Shown: one piece after another, positions 9,504 to 18,606 of the stretch
How positions within the stretch are numbered: position 1 is the first letter of the stretch
Layout: the number at the start of each line of letters is the position of its first letter
NCBI GenBank assembly: GCA_965603075.1
Contig: CBFDBO010000012.1
Coordinates: 1-64,000, forward strand
Length of the DNA: 64,000 nt
Source: JABJOR01 sp965603075
GTDB lineage: Bacteria > Pseudomonadota > Alphaproteobacteria > Rhodospirillales > Casp-alpha2
Reading direction: 5' to 3'
Made by a program: the position numbers and the translations under genes
Notes under the pieces: generated by a model
The model's input: the letters and a program-made list of their open reading frames with translations, nothing else
What the model was told of the DNA's origin: nothing
Database searches by the model: none

Positions 9504-10088
9504 ATGCCTAAATCTCCAATTATTGATGGGGTTAGCATCCATGAGAGTGCTTATGTGGATGAGCCTTGCTCTATTGGCGCGGGCACAAAAATTTGGCATT
9601 TTTCCCATGTGTTGTCCAATACTACAATTGGCACAGATTGTGGCCTAGGTCAGAATGTTGTGGTTGGTCCGGACGTGAATATTGGTGACAACGTTAAAAT
9701 TCAAAACAACGTCAGTATATATAAAGGTGTCACGCTAGAAGATGAGGTGTTTTGTGGTCCGTCCTGTGTTTTTACCAACGTGAACAATCCACGCTCGGAG
9801 ATAGAACGCAAAGATGAATTCCGCCAAACGCTTGTGAAACGGGGTGCAACCATCGGTGCCAATGCCACAATTGTTTGCGGGCATACGCTGGGCGCGTATT
9901 GCTTTATTGCAGCTGGCGCGGTGGTGACAAATGACGTGCTCAATTACGCACTCATGGCTGGCGTACCCGCCAAACGAATTGGATGGATGAGTAAGGCCGG
10001 TGTAAAATTAGCAGATGATCTGATATGCCCGCTTGATGGGTCAAAGTATCAAATTACCCATGATGGTAGGCTGGAGATTTTAGCATAA
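9504..10088 (+). CDS. wbpD: UDP-GlcNAc3NA N-acetyltransferase (WbpD/WlbB family), left-handed beta helix
   Basis: A 194-residue hexapeptide-repeat acyltransferase. Repeats run through SIGAGTKIWHFSHV, GLGQNVVVGPDVNIGDNVKIQNNVS and ATIGANATIVCGHTLGAYCFIAAGAVVTNDV, forming a left-handed beta helix that normally works as a trimer. WbpD transfers acetyl from acetyl-CoA to the 3-amino group of UDP-GlcNAc(3NH2)A. The C-terminal tail (CPLDGSKYQITHDGRLEIL) is seen in this family. It lies 8 bases after wbpB and 2 bases before wbpE, so the three are cotranscribed. The function is well supported by gene order. Confidence 0.9.
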   Translation: MPKSPIIDGVSIHESAYVDEPCSIGAGTKIWHFSHVLSNTTIGTDCGLGQNVVVGPDVNIGDNVKIQNNVSIYKGVTLEDEVFCGPSCVFTNVNNPRSEIERKDEFRQTLVKRGATIGANATIVCGHTLGAYCFIAAGAVVTNDVLNYALMAGVPAKRIGWMSKAGVKLADDLICPLDGSKYQITHDGRLEILA

Positions 10089-10090
10089 TC

Positions 10091-11209
10091 ATGACAATTC
10101 CTTTTATCGATTTGCAAGCCCAACGAAAGCGGATTGGCTCTGCTATGGATGAAGCCATCAATCGGGTTTTAGAACGCGGTGACTTCATTCAAGGGCAGGA
10201 AGTTAATGAGTTCGAGCAACAGCTTGCTTTATTTACCGGTGTGGGCCACGTAATTTCCTGTGGCAATGGAACGGACGCTCTCACATTGGTTGGTATGGCC
10301 GAGAAAATAGGTCCGGGGGACGCAATTTTTGTTCCAGCTTTTACATTCGTCGCCTCTGCAGAGGCTTTTATCCTTTTGGGGGCGACCCCCTATTTTGTGG
10401 ATGTCGATCCCGATACATTCAATATTGATGTGGAAAATTTGAAAACGGGAATTCATGATGCCCGCGCTCAAGGCTTAGAACCGCGCATGATTGTGGCGGT
10501 TGATTTGTTTGGGCAGCCAGCGGATTATAACGCCCTTAACATTGTTGCTCAGGAAGAAGGCTTGGTATTGGTTGCCGATGCGGCGCAAAGTTTGGGCGCC
10601 TCTTTAAATAACAAACGTGTTGGTACTTTGGCTGATTACACGACCACAAGCTTTTTCCCAGTCAAACCCTTGGGGTGTTATGGTGATGGTGGAGCGATCC
10701 TGACCGATGAAACTGAAAAGGCGGCTTTGATAAAGTCGTTAACTGTGCATGGTAAAGGGGATCATAAATACGACAATGTTCGCATTGGCATGAATAGCCG
10801 ACTTGATACTTTGCAGGCCGCTATCTTGATTGAGAAATTAAAAATATTCGATGAAGAACTTGAAAGCCGGCAAAAAATAGCAGAACGGTATACATCTTCA
10901 TTGAATGGGAAAATAGATTCGCCAGAAACATCAAAAGGCATAATACCTGCATGGGCACTTTATACGTTAAAATCTAATAAACGAGATCAAATACATTCAA
11001 GCCTGAAACAAGTGGGTATACCTACTGTAATATATTATCCAAAACCGTTAAATATGCAGAGTGGATATAGTGACTGTCTGGTGGTTCCAGAAGGTGTTCC
11101 TAATTCGGAATTGCTCTCGAATACAGTTCTAAGCCTGCCTATGCATCCCTATTTGGCAGAGGATGCACAAGAATTTATTATTAATGAAATAAAAAAAGCT
11201 GTAAATTAA
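10091..11209 (+). CDS. wbpE: PLP-dependent 3-oxo-glucuronate aminotransferase (WbpE/WlbC family)
   Basis: A 372-residue DegT/DnrJ/EryC1 aminotransferase. The start (MTIPFIDLQAQRKRI) and GNGTDAL, DAAQSLGA and the PLP lysine at about residue 192 in FFPVKPLG are standard; GDGGAI and NSRLDTLQAA follow. It would convert UDP-3-keto-GlcNAcA to the 3-amino sugar with glutamate as amino donor. Base composition changes inside the gene: bases 10261-10320 have 33 of 60 G+C, while 10921-10980 and 10981-11040 each have 21 of 60. The last third therefore resembles the AT-rich island downstream, suggesting a recombination point within the gene. The reading frame is intact. Its stop overlaps the next start by one base. 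Confidence 0.9.
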   Translation: MTIPFIDLQAQRKRIGSAMDEAINRVLERGDFIQGQEVNEFEQQLALFTGVGHVISCGNGTDALTLVGMAEKIGPGDAIFVPAFTFVASAEAFILLGATPYFVDVDPDTFNIDVENLKTGIHDARAQGLEPRMIVAVDLFGQPADYNALNIVAQEEGLVLVADAAQSLGASLNNKRVGTLADYTTTSFFPVKPLGCYGDGGAILTDETEKAALIKSLTVHGKGDHKYDNVRIGMNSRLDTLQAAILIEKLKIFDEELESRQKIAERYTSSLNGKIDSPETSKGIIPAWALYTLKSNKRDQIHSSLKQVGIPTVIYYPKPLNMQSGYSDCLVVPEGVPNSELLSNTVLSLPMHPYLAEDAQEFIINEIKKAVN

Positions 11210-12249
11210 TGCATTCTGCTTTTAATAAACTTATTTACATTGCAAACCAATTTTGCCGCATTCTTTTGCCGCGAGGAATTTATATTCGACTTAGATGGGT
11301 TGCCAAGCAAAGGCTGCTTAAAGCTCTGAATGAACAGGGCGGAATGAATGAAATTACATTTACCAATACTGATTTCATAACGTGTGATGGAAAAAAACTG
11401 GTTTCGGACTCAGCAGGCAATTATGAATTAGAAGAGTTTCGTCAGGATTGTGAATTGGTACTATGCTGTGCATTTTTGGGGCGCCATCAAATACTACGCC
11501 AGATTATCATAGAGTCCTTTTCGTCACAAAATGGCGACAATATTCGTTGGATGCTAGTGGGGTCTTCGGACGAGGACTTTAACTTTATTTTATCGATGGC
11601 AAAATTGACCGGCCGTGTTGCTGGGTTTTTATCAAACAATAGTCCCTTGGGTAAAAAATGGAAGACCTGCCTTGTGCATGCCGGGCTGTATTATAATTCT
11701 GATCTGTATGGAATTACAGGCAGTGATGATTTTCTTTCGTCTAGTCTGATCGATTCACTGTTGTCGAATTATAGATCGAATGTAAATAATGTCAGTAGCA
11801 AAGACATCATACCATCTTTGTACGCTGTTAAAGAGTGGTTTGTTATTATTTATAAACAAAACACTTCCTTGATGCCTCGGGCTTTACTCTGCGAATATAA
11901 TCCAAAATATGCAGTTCAGCCTCTCGGAGCTGGACGATTTTATACCCAAGACTTTATGAAAGAAGTTAATTTTAATATCTTTGATGGGGATAAAGAAAGG
12001 CAGTTAGATGATCGTGGCTATAATGAAATCGTTGACCGTAAAAAAATAACGAGTTACTTGCCTATTGAAGATGGGCCTCTTGTCAGCGTGAAAGGGAACT
12101 GGGCGCAATTAAGCACTATTAATGATTTCCTTGCTTCGCTTCAACTTAAGATTACGAGAACCTCATCAAAAGAAGATGACCTTATAAAACACTCGATGAG
12201 TGATTCAACAAATAAATATTTATTTAATAGTACCGATATTAAAAATTAA
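11209..12249 (+). CDS. Putative GT-A-type glycosyltransferase
   Basis: A 346-residue protein with no family I can name with certainty. The central part reads like a GT-A fold: ELVLCCAFLGRHQILRQII as the first strand and helix, WMLVGSSDED, SNNSPLGKKWKTCLVHA as the donor-binding stretch, and YGITGSDDFLSSSLIDSLL, where SDD could be the metal-binding DxD equivalent. It is AT-rich, like the rest of the island, and its ATG overlaps the wbpE stop, which ties it to the ManNAc3NAcA genes and suggests it may transfer that sugar. The C-terminal 60 residues are low-complexity and charged. Other nucleotide-binding folds remain possible. Confidence 0.6.
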   Translation: MHSAFNKLIYIANQFCRILLPRGIYIRLRWVAKQRLLKALNEQGGMNEITFTNTDFITCDGKKLVSDSAGNYELEEFRQDCELVLCCAFLGRHQILRQIIIESFSSQNGDNIRWMLVGSSDEDFNFILSMAKLTGRVAGFLSNNSPLGKKWKTCLVHAGLYYNSDLYGITGSDDFLSSSLIDSLLSNYRSNVNNVSSKDIIPSLYAVKEWFVIIYKQNTSLMPRALLCEYNPKYAVQPLGAGRFYTQDFMKEVNFNIFDGDKERQLDDRGYNEIVDRKKITSYLPIEDGPLVSVKGNWAQLSTINDFLASLQLKITRTSSKEDDLIKHSMSDSTNKYLFNSTDIKN

Positions 12250-12340
12250 GTTAATGTCTATCTTCGTCTGTGGCTTCAGTATAAGACATAAATATACTAG
12301 GGAAGCTGCTAAAGATGGCTTTAGGTTATCAGTTTAAAGC

Positions 12341-13393
12341 TTATAAATCATTCAAGTAGGTGCTGATATATTTAAGGATTAAATTGGCTGATTTTCCATT
12401 GCCATATTCATCAATATTTATACGTGGCGCGTAATCGGCTACTGTCCACAAACGATTCCAACCACTCTCGATCGTTTCTACCCACTCGGTTTCATCGCGA
12501 AGAGTGACACAGGGCCTTTTATGGAAGTAGGCTTCTTTCTGCAAACCACCGGAATCTGTATAAATTTCAACTGCATTGCTCAGAAGGTGCGTCATGTCCA
12601 AATAACCAATTGGATCACAAATTGTTAGACCATCAAAGTCTAAACCAAAGGACCTTGCTGCCTTCTGAGTGCGCGGGTGTAATGGTAGAATGACTGGCAG
12701 TGTCTGTGCTTTTCTTTTGAGCCAATCAAGCACATTTTCTAGGTTTTCGCAGGTGTCAGTATTTTCGGCACGATGCACAGTAGAGAGCGCATACTTCCCC
12801 GCCGTTATGCCAAGTTGGGTTATAATTTTTGATTTTCCTACTGCTTTTTCAATGGCAAATAAGGTGGAATCGTACATGACATCACCAACATTATGTACGC
12901 CTTCGGTTCTGCCTTCTGCCGCCAGATTGTTTACAGCTAATTTTGTTGGGCAAAATAGTAATTGGCTGACGTGGTCGGCCAGTACGCGGTTGTGTTCCTC
13001 TGGCATAGCTTGATTGAATGATCTTAGACCAGCTTCAATATGGGCAATTGGGATAGATAGACTTGATGCCGCTACAGCCCCGGCAAGGGTTGAATTGGTG
13101 TCGCCATAAACTAGTACTATATCTGGCTTTTCTAATTGCATGACACAATGTAATTTCTTCAACATATGACCGATTGTTTGCCCATAGCTTCCACCATTTA
13201 CATCTAGATCATGGATCGGTGTTGGTATGTCTAATTCATTAAAAAAGACATCAGACATATCTGTGTCAAAATGTTGCCCAGTATGCACGATTTTTTCAGT
13301 TAAATTATTATCGTTTTTTAAAGCTCGACTGAGTGAGGCGGCTTTAATAAATTGTGGTCTGGCGCCCACAACGGTAAGAATTTTATGAGACAT
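12341..13393 (-). CDS. wbpI: UDP-GlcNAc3NAcA 2-epimerase (WbpI/WlbD type, non-hydrolysing WecB family)
   Basis: A 350-residue non-hydrolysing UDP-HexNAc 2-epimerase homologue: VVGARPQFIKAASLS at the start, VYGDTNSTLAGA, HIEAGLRSF, MPEEHNRVLADH, STVHRAENTD, TDSGGLQKEAY and RDETEWVE. GDVMYDS in place of the GDVMLDT typical of WecB, together with the nearby wbpB, wbpD and wbpE, favours the WbpI role: C2 epimerisation of UDP-GlcNAc3NAcA to UDP-ManNAc3NAcA. It lies convergent to the plus-strand operon rather than within it, so it is expressed separately from its pathway partners. WecB activity on UDP-GlcNAc cannot be ruled out by sequence. Confidence 0.85.
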   Translation of the reverse strand: MSHKILTVVGARPQFIKAASLSRALKNDNNLTEKIVHTGQHFDTDMSDVFFNELDIPTPIHDLDVNGGSYGQTIGHMLKKLHCVMQLEKPDIVLVYGDTNSTLAGAVAASSLSIPIAHIEAGLRSFNQAMPEEHNRVLADHVSQLLFCPTKLAVNNLAAEGRTEGVHNVGDVMYDSTLFAIEKAVGKSKIITQLGITAGKYALSTVHRAENTDTCENLENVLDWLKRKAQTLPVILPLHPRTQKAARSFGLDFDGLTICDPIGYLDMTHLLSNAVEIYTDSGGLQKEAYFHKRPCVTLRDETEWVETIESGWNRLWTVADYAPRINIDEYGNGKSANLILKYISTYLNDL

Positions 13394-13524
13394 TAGAGTT
13401 TCCGTATAAAAATTTATTTTAGTTTTGTATGCTCATTACACGAGTATCAAGAATAATTATGTCGAAATGCATGAGCATGTATCGTATCTTTATTTTCAAA
13501 TATTTGCTTATTTAATTTCTTAAA

Positions 13525-13548
13525 GCCGAACTAGAGAGAAGTCTCGGC
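13525..13548. terminator. Weak hairpin, possible bidirectional terminator
   Basis: GCCGAACT and AGTCTCGGC form a stem of eight pairs with one bulged base and an AGAGAGA loop, in AT-rich DNA between wbpI and the transglutaminase remnant. The flanks are A- and T-rich but there is no clean U-run on either strand, so it is only a candidate. The rest of 13394-13689 shows no gene or other structure that I can support. Confidence 0.25.
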
Positions 13549-13689
13549 ATTTAAAATTATTTAGTTGATTTCATATCTGAGAATGGCAGCTTTTTAGCTT
13601 AATGTTCGTTAGTGTATTACCTCGGGTTGATAATGTTTATAACGAAAATCAGACTATGTCTTATTTTTCCAAAAATTTGAAATACGCAG

Positions 13690-14124
13690 TTAATTTATAG
13701 TACATGTTTCAAGAATTCTCTCAGATGAGAATCCATCATCTTGTAAATTTAACAGAAGTGGGATCCCTTCTTTGTTTTTAAATAAAGAAAATTTATCCCA
13801 ACGTACGCGATTATCTTCAACATTCGGTGTTGCAGTGGAAGGGAGAAGCATCTGATACATAAGTCCGCGACCCCGTCGTATCCTGAAATATGGACTCATT
13901 GGGTCCTCTCCTGCATTTGGTAAAACGTGTATAATTCTTGGTTTTGTGTACTCTTCTGGATATTCAGGAACATCTAGAAAACTATCAACTCCTCCCTCGT
14001 AAAAAAATGTATTCATTGGGTCGAATACGTAGGTTTTATCGCCAATTTCCGCTTCAATGAATGCGTGTGAATTTGTTGCTAAATGGCGCGCCTTAATACC
14101 GTTATCATTTAATAAGTAATCTAT
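13690..14124 (-). pseudogene. 5'-truncated remnant of a transglutaminase-like protein gene
   Basis: The minus-strand frame is open for about 145 codons from 14124 to the stop at 13690. It aligns along its whole length with the C-terminal half of the intact transglutaminase-like protein at 17624-18565. Shared blocks are NGI near the start, SHAFIEAEIGDKTYVFD versus SHIHVEAFIDGKTYIFD, LPNAGEDP versus LPNGGEDP, and RWDKF versus HWDKF. The segment with the catalytic cysteine and the N-terminal membrane anchor is missing. The frame is blocked upstream by a TGA at 14125-14127, two bases from the flippase stop. An internal ATG at 14016 could give a 108-residue product without the active site. It diverges too much from 17624-18565 to be a fresh duplicate. 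Confidence 0.75.
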
Positions 14125-14128
14125 TCAT

Positions 14129-15445
14129 TTAAATCTTAATGCCAAGTTTCCATTTTACCAGAATTTTTAACAATATGGCTGCAATAATGTACGTGCCGCC
14201 AGTTGCGATGCCCGCGCCGATCAATCCATAGAGTGGTACAAGTATAAGATTTAGCGTAATCAGAGAGGCAATAATGGTTACGTTAAATAATGTGTGTGTG
14301 CCTGGATGTCCTGTAACTGCCAGTATCTGCGATATACTCAGATACCCTCCACCAAGCAATAAACCGCATAGCATGATGTTAAGGGGGTACCAACTAACCA
14401 TGAATTCAGAATTTCCGACAAACCAGCCAATAAACAATGGGTATAGAATCATAGTCGGTAGGCATAGGCCAACTAACCCGATGTAATAACTCATAACACT
14501 CAAGCGACAAATGCGATTAACCTCGGTCCAGTTATTTGCATTAGCATTACTGGCAAGCAATGGGTTCAGATTATTACGAGCAACAACCGATAATTGGGCG
14601 AATCCTTCGACTAAGAAAGCAGCCATGACGAATAGCCCTACTTTTGCATCGGTGAGAAGTAATCCGAGTATAATCAAATTTATTCGCGAATTTAATTCAG
14701 TTAATGCATCAGCAAAAATTCCCCTCAAGCCAAAGCCTAGGTGCCGACGCCACCAACCCTCCCAGTTCCGCCTGAGCATTGGTTTATAATAACGTAGGGT
14801 ATAAAACGACAAGAATATGAAAACGATGGCCTCGCTGATGGAAATCACAATGGTAAGCCATCGACCCTCAATCTGGATGATGGCGCAAACTGCTGCCAGA
14901 ACAATCATTAATAGGTATCGTGTGGCCTGGACTGCGGCCAATACTTTCATGTCCCGAACACCATTGAGCAATGCAATTTGAACTCTGTTAATGGTGAACA
15001 TCCATAAACCGGGTAAAGCTAGTAAGAAGCCAAAGGTTGTATTCGGACTATCGAGAGCATTGCCGAGTGGTACGGCCAATAGTCCGGCAATCAAGCAGAC
15101 TCCAGTTGCCCCAATGGTCACCAGTGCGAGAGCAGAGGATACGATTGGTCCACGGAGAATGCGATTGTTGTCGGTTCCGGAGAGACGGGTTAATACAGAT
15201 ATATGAACGCCAAAAGCGGAGAACTGTGAAATCAACACCCATACCGCAAAAACTTGAGTAAAGATGCCTAGTTCGCTGGGACCATAAAACCTACCGATGA
15301 GAATATTTAGGAATATTCCGGACACGCCAAGTACGCCAAAGGCGAACACGCTCCAGATCATATCCTGTCCAAGCTTCGTTCGGAGAGAAAGCTTTGAAAA
15401 CTGCCGGATTAGGTGTGAATTTTTCCAGCTTTCAGGCTCTGACAT
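14129..15445 (-). CDS. Wzx-like flippase (polysaccharide biosynthesis/MOP superfamily)
   Basis: A 438-residue integral membrane protein with about 12 hydrophobic segments, beginning with a cytoplasmic stretch followed by GQDMIWSVFAFGVLGVSG and the FGPSELGIFTQ-like loop (here FYGPSELGIFTQVFAVW) typical of polysaccharide flippases. Such proteins move undecaprenyl-linked repeat units across the inner membrane. The ATG at 15445 overlaps the asnB stop by one base, so it is preferred over a longer frame starting at 15529. The gene ends four bases from a decayed transglutaminase fragment, so its 3' end may lie at a recombination scar. A second flippase gene is at 24612. Confidence 0.85.
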   Translation of the reverse strand: MSEPESWKNSHLIRQFSKLSLRTKLGQDMIWSVFAFGVLGVSGIFLNILIGRFYGPSELGIFTQVFAVWVLISQFSAFGVHISVLTRLSGTDNNRILRGPIVSSALALVTIGATGVCLIAGLLAVPLGNALDSPNTTFGFLLALPGLWMFTINRVQIALLNGVRDMKVLAAVQATRYLLMIVLAAVCAIIQIEGRWLTIVISISEAIVFIFLSFYTLRYYKPMLRRNWEGWWRRHLGFGLRGIFADALTELNSRINLIILGLLLTDAKVGLFVMAAFLVEGFAQLSVVARNNLNPLLASNANANNWTEVNRICRLSVMSYYIGLVGLCLPTMILYPLFIGWFVGNSEFMVSWYPLNIMLCGLLLGGGYLSISQILAVTGHPGTHTLFNVTIIASLITLNLILVPLYGLIGAGIATGGTYIIAAILLKILVKWKLGIKI

Positions 15446-17409
15446 TATAGCGTGTCCATTTTTTCGAGCCAGGATTCGGTTGAAACCAGTTGCCAGACAC
15501 CACGATAACTTCGTGCACCGCGTATCCAATCTGAGTGGATGCGTTTGATTTCATCAGCGTCAAACAATTCACGTTCGGCCAACCGGTCAAGTTTTGAGCT
15601 AACGAAGCTAGATAATTGCCCCTTCATCCAGCGCTCAGTTGGTAAATCGAAACCTTTTTTGCCCATTTTCAAGACGGATGGGTGAACCTTTCCCTCAGCC
15701 AACCGACGCAAGACATATTTACGTTCGCCATTAGCAACCTTAAAGCGTGACGGAATGGTAAATGCGGCTTCCACTAATTCATGGTCGAGGAATGGAAATC
15801 TGCCTTCAAGTGAAAATCGCATCGTAAAGGCATCTGTGCGATAAACATGATGATTGCCAACATAGTTCAGCATTTCCATATGATTCATGGCTTCGATATC
15901 ATCAGTAAACTGTGTGCCCTCACCCAAATACAAGTCTCGAAGAGTTTCTACCGTTGAAAGCTCATCAAAATTTGATGATTGAAATAACCTATGCTTCTCT
16001 GCATCGGTCATAAACATTCGTACCGCATTACTGAAATCTGCCCCATTCGTTGTCTGTCCAATGGCCTGTAAACGTTCAGAAATATGCCCGACTACTGGTA
16101 GCTTCTCCGAAATTTTGAACAACATTCTGGAACCTTGCAGCCAATGCCAGCGATCGAGCCACGTGTAATATTTGTATCCACCAAATAGTTCATCACCGCC
16201 CAAACCGTTCATCACGACTTTAACATTATGCTTAGCCGCGAGTTTACAGATAATATAATTAGGCGATAGGTCGTAGAACGGCTCCCCGTAGGTCTCCATC
16301 ATGTCGTCAAGGTCATCGAGGACACTATCGATCTCAACACTTTCAATAGTATGGGATATAGGATGCATGGCGGCTGTCCCGACGGCTTGATCTAGTTCGT
16401 TAAGTTTGTGGTCATCTTTGAACGCGAGAGTAAACGCAGTAATTCCCGGCTGGTGTTGACTTGCCATCGCGGTCATCAGTGTTGAATCAACCCCCCCGCT
16501 CATAAACGTCCCAACATTTACATCTGCAACTAACCTGCGTTTTATGGCCCTGTCCAATTGCTCGTTAATCAATTCGGTGGCTTCGATTTGGGTCATTTTC
16601 AACTTTTGTTGATATGAGGGAAGTCGCCAATATTGGTTGGTTTGAATGGAACCATCAGCAGAAATTTTCATCCAGTGTCCCTGACGCAGTGCTTCGACGC
16701 CTTTGAACATGGTCATAGGTCGTGGGGCACATCCAAAACTTAATCCCAGAAACAAGCCCTCCGGATTTGGTGACGGTTTGTATATACCTGAGGCAACTAG
16801 AGTTTTTATATCGGAGGCAAACAGTAGCCAGCCATCAACCACCGTGTAATAAAATGGTTTTATTCCAATCCGATCGCGGGCGCAGAAAAGAGTCTTTTCC
16901 TGATCGTCCCAAATGGCGAAGGCAAACATACCATTAAACCGTTCTAGGCATGCTGGTCCCCATTGCTTGTAGGCTTGTAAAATAACCTCTGTATCGGTAT
17001 GCCCGACGAACTCGATTCCGTTGGCTTCAAGTTCGCTGCGCAACTCTGCGAAATTATAAATTTCACCATTATGGATGATCCAGTAGCGGTTACTGTCAAT
17101 GCTTAATGGTTGGTGGCCACGAGGAGATAAGTCAATGATCGATAAGCGTCGATGGGCAAGGAATACCTGTCCGGGGGTGTTGCTAGCGGTTTCAATTGGC
17201 CGGGTTGGAAAGAATGGCAGGGGCTGGTTGTTTGGAGGGGTGTCCTCTCCCGAATAACAAGTTGTATCAACTTCGCCGAACTTTGATGCGATCAAATAGC
17301 CTTCATCGTCGGGGCCGCGGTGACGCATTTGCATCGCCATACGACGTAACGCTGGCGCATGTTGACCTGATTGTCCATTTAAAGCCACAATTCCTGCTAT
17401 GCCACACAA
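15445..17409 (-). CDS. AsnB-type glutamine-dependent amidotransferase, copy 3
   Basis: A 654-residue AsnB family protein with Cys2 (MCGIAGI), HRRLSIIDLSPRGHQP, HNGEIYN, and the ATP loop SGGVDS at 304-309; GLGGDELFGGYKYY completes the synthetase site. An insertion of about 30 residues in the glutaminase domain (near residues 40-75, with the text PNNQPLPFFPTRP) is longer than in copies 1, 4 and 5. Codon use follows the AT-rich island. It overlaps the downstream flippase by one base and lies 214 bases after the transglutaminase-like gene; that gap shows no gene. Target unknown; a glycan carboxylate is the favoured inference. Confidence 0.9.
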   Translation of the reverse strand: MCGIAGIVALNGQSGQHAPALRRMAMQMRHRGPDDEGYLIASKFGEVDTTCYSGEDTPPNNQPLPFFPTRPIETASNTPGQVFLAHRRLSIIDLSPRGHQPLSIDSNRYWIIHNGEIYNFAELRSELEANGIEFVGHTDTEVILQAYKQWGPACLERFNGMFAFAIWDDQEKTLFCARDRIGIKPFYYTVVDGWLLFASDIKTLVASGIYKPSPNPEGLFLGLSFGCAPRPMTMFKGVEALRQGHWMKISADGSIQTNQYWRLPSYQQKLKMTQIEATELINEQLDRAIKRRLVADVNVGTFMSGGVDSTLMTAMASQHQPGITAFTLAFKDDHKLNELDQAVGTAAMHPISHTIESVEIDSVLDDLDDMMETYGEPFYDLSPNYIICKLAAKHNVKVVMNGLGGDELFGGYKYYTWLDRWHWLQGSRMLFKISEKLPVVGHISERLQAIGQTTNGADFSNAVRMFMTDAEKHRLFQSSNFDELSTVETLRDLYLGEGTQFTDDIEAMNHMEMLNYVGNHHVYRTDAFTMRFSLEGRFPFLDHELVEAAFTIPSRFKVANGERKYVLRRLAEGKVHPSVLKMGKKGFDLPTERWMKGQLSSFVSSKLDRLAERELFDADEIKRIHSDWIRGARSYRGVWQLVSTESWLEKMDTL

Positions 17410-17623
17410 AGTCGACCTGCTCCTCTATTTTAAAAAAGCATAGCGGGTGAACGCGTGATTGATCACTCACTTTGCTGATATTATAGGTTCAAACTTATAT
17501 TTAAACCTATTAATGACCATATGAAAGACGCATTCGAAAAGATGAACTCATAGACTATAGTTTTGATTGATAACATTAAAATTGGAAATAAGTAAGGTAA
17601 TGCATCTTCTAAAGATTAGTGGG

Positions 17624-18565
17624 CTACCAAGGTGAATTAAGGGTCCCATTTATTTTTAGGTTTTGTGCAAATTTATCCCAGTGCGGATAACGAACCGGAG
17701 GTTGCTTACTTGTCGAGGAGGTGAGTAAATTAAACATGACCGCATGTGCTCGCCTTTTTCGATAGAATGAACTAGTAGGATCTTCGCCGCCATTTGGTAG
17801 CAAATTGAATTCTTTCGGTGGAATGTCATATTGGGCTAACCCTGGTCGTGCGGCTCTCATATAGAATTCCTCTGCACTGTATGGGGCAAAGAACAAGTTT
17901 AGAGAGTCAAAGATATATGTCTTGCCATCAATAAACGCTTCAACATGGATATGGGATTTGTCCGGGCCAGCGTGCGTAGCCGGAATGCCGTTCATTTCAA
18001 GAAGCATATAAAGCACTGATGCATAATCATTGCATTCCCCGACATTTGCCTGCAAGTGATACGCTAGTGGGACAATATTCGGAACTTTTTGTCCTTTGTC
18101 TTTATATACTTTTTCGAATGCACTGCGGACGCTAGATGGTCCTATTTTTTCTCCGTTCTGATCAATAATTGCACCAACCGGATAAAGGTGACCAACAATC
18201 GCGGTATAGAAAGCAGCCCGTAAGAGATCGCCAGAAAGTTCCCATTCTTTCTCAAGTTGAAATTTTGATGCATCGAAATGTCGGTTCACGTCATTATTGA
18301 ATGCGCCCCAGGTATTGGTATCTCTTTTTAAATATTCTTGTTTTTCAAAAAGTTTCCACCCTTGAGCATTACTATGTCGGCTTATGACGAAGTTTTTTGA
18401 TGTATCCCAAATTCTGTTTTTTGAAAAGGTGTAGGTATCGGCTTTTTCAATACCCGCAACCTGCCCCCTAAGTTTTAAATAGATAACCACAGAGGCTACA
18501 TTGGTTACTACAAGCACAATAAGCGCAAGAGAGACAATTAAATATGCTGGGCGAAATTTTTTCAT
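17624..18565 (-). CDS. Membrane-anchored transglutaminase-like protein
   Basis: A 313-residue protein with one N-terminal membrane segment (residues about 8-32, AYLIVSLALIVLVVTNVASVV) that would place the rest outside the inner membrane. A transglutaminase/protease-like core follows with an apparently intact triad: C178 in GECNDYA, H207 in HIHVEAF and D220 in FDSLN. The surrounding MLLEMNGIPATHAG is typical of the fold. The family includes amide-bond hydrolases and cross-linkers; the substrate cannot be predicted. It sits between a glutaminase/WbpG fusion and an AsnB gene, and a decayed paralogue lies at 13690-14124. Its location in an amidation cluster hints that it acts on an amidated or amide-linked glycan, which is speculation. 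Confidence 0.78.
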   Translation of the reverse strand: MKKFRPAYLIVSLALIVLVVTNVASVVIYLKLRGQVAGIEKADTYTFSKNRIWDTSKNFVISRHSNAQGWKLFEKQEYLKRDTNTWGAFNNDVNRHFDASKFQLEKEWELSGDLLRAAFYTAIVGHLYPVGAIIDQNGEKIGPSSVRSAFEKVYKDKGQKVPNIVPLAYHLQANVGECNDYASVLYMLLEMNGIPATHAGPDKSHIHVEAFIDGKTYIFDSLNLFFAPYSAEEFYMRAARPGLAQYDIPPKEFNLLPNGGEDPTSSFYRKRRAHAVMFNLLTSSTSKQPPVRYPHWDKFAQNLKINGTLNSPW

Positions 18566-18606
18566 ATTGATTATATCTCTGTTGAAAATTTTGTTTTAAT
18601 GCCCGT

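Noticed and set aside
12313..12345. GCTTTA...TAAAGC hairpin between the GT-A-type gene and wbpI as a terminator
   Set aside because: Six AT-rich pairs with an 11-base loop and no T-run; expected by chance in this composition.
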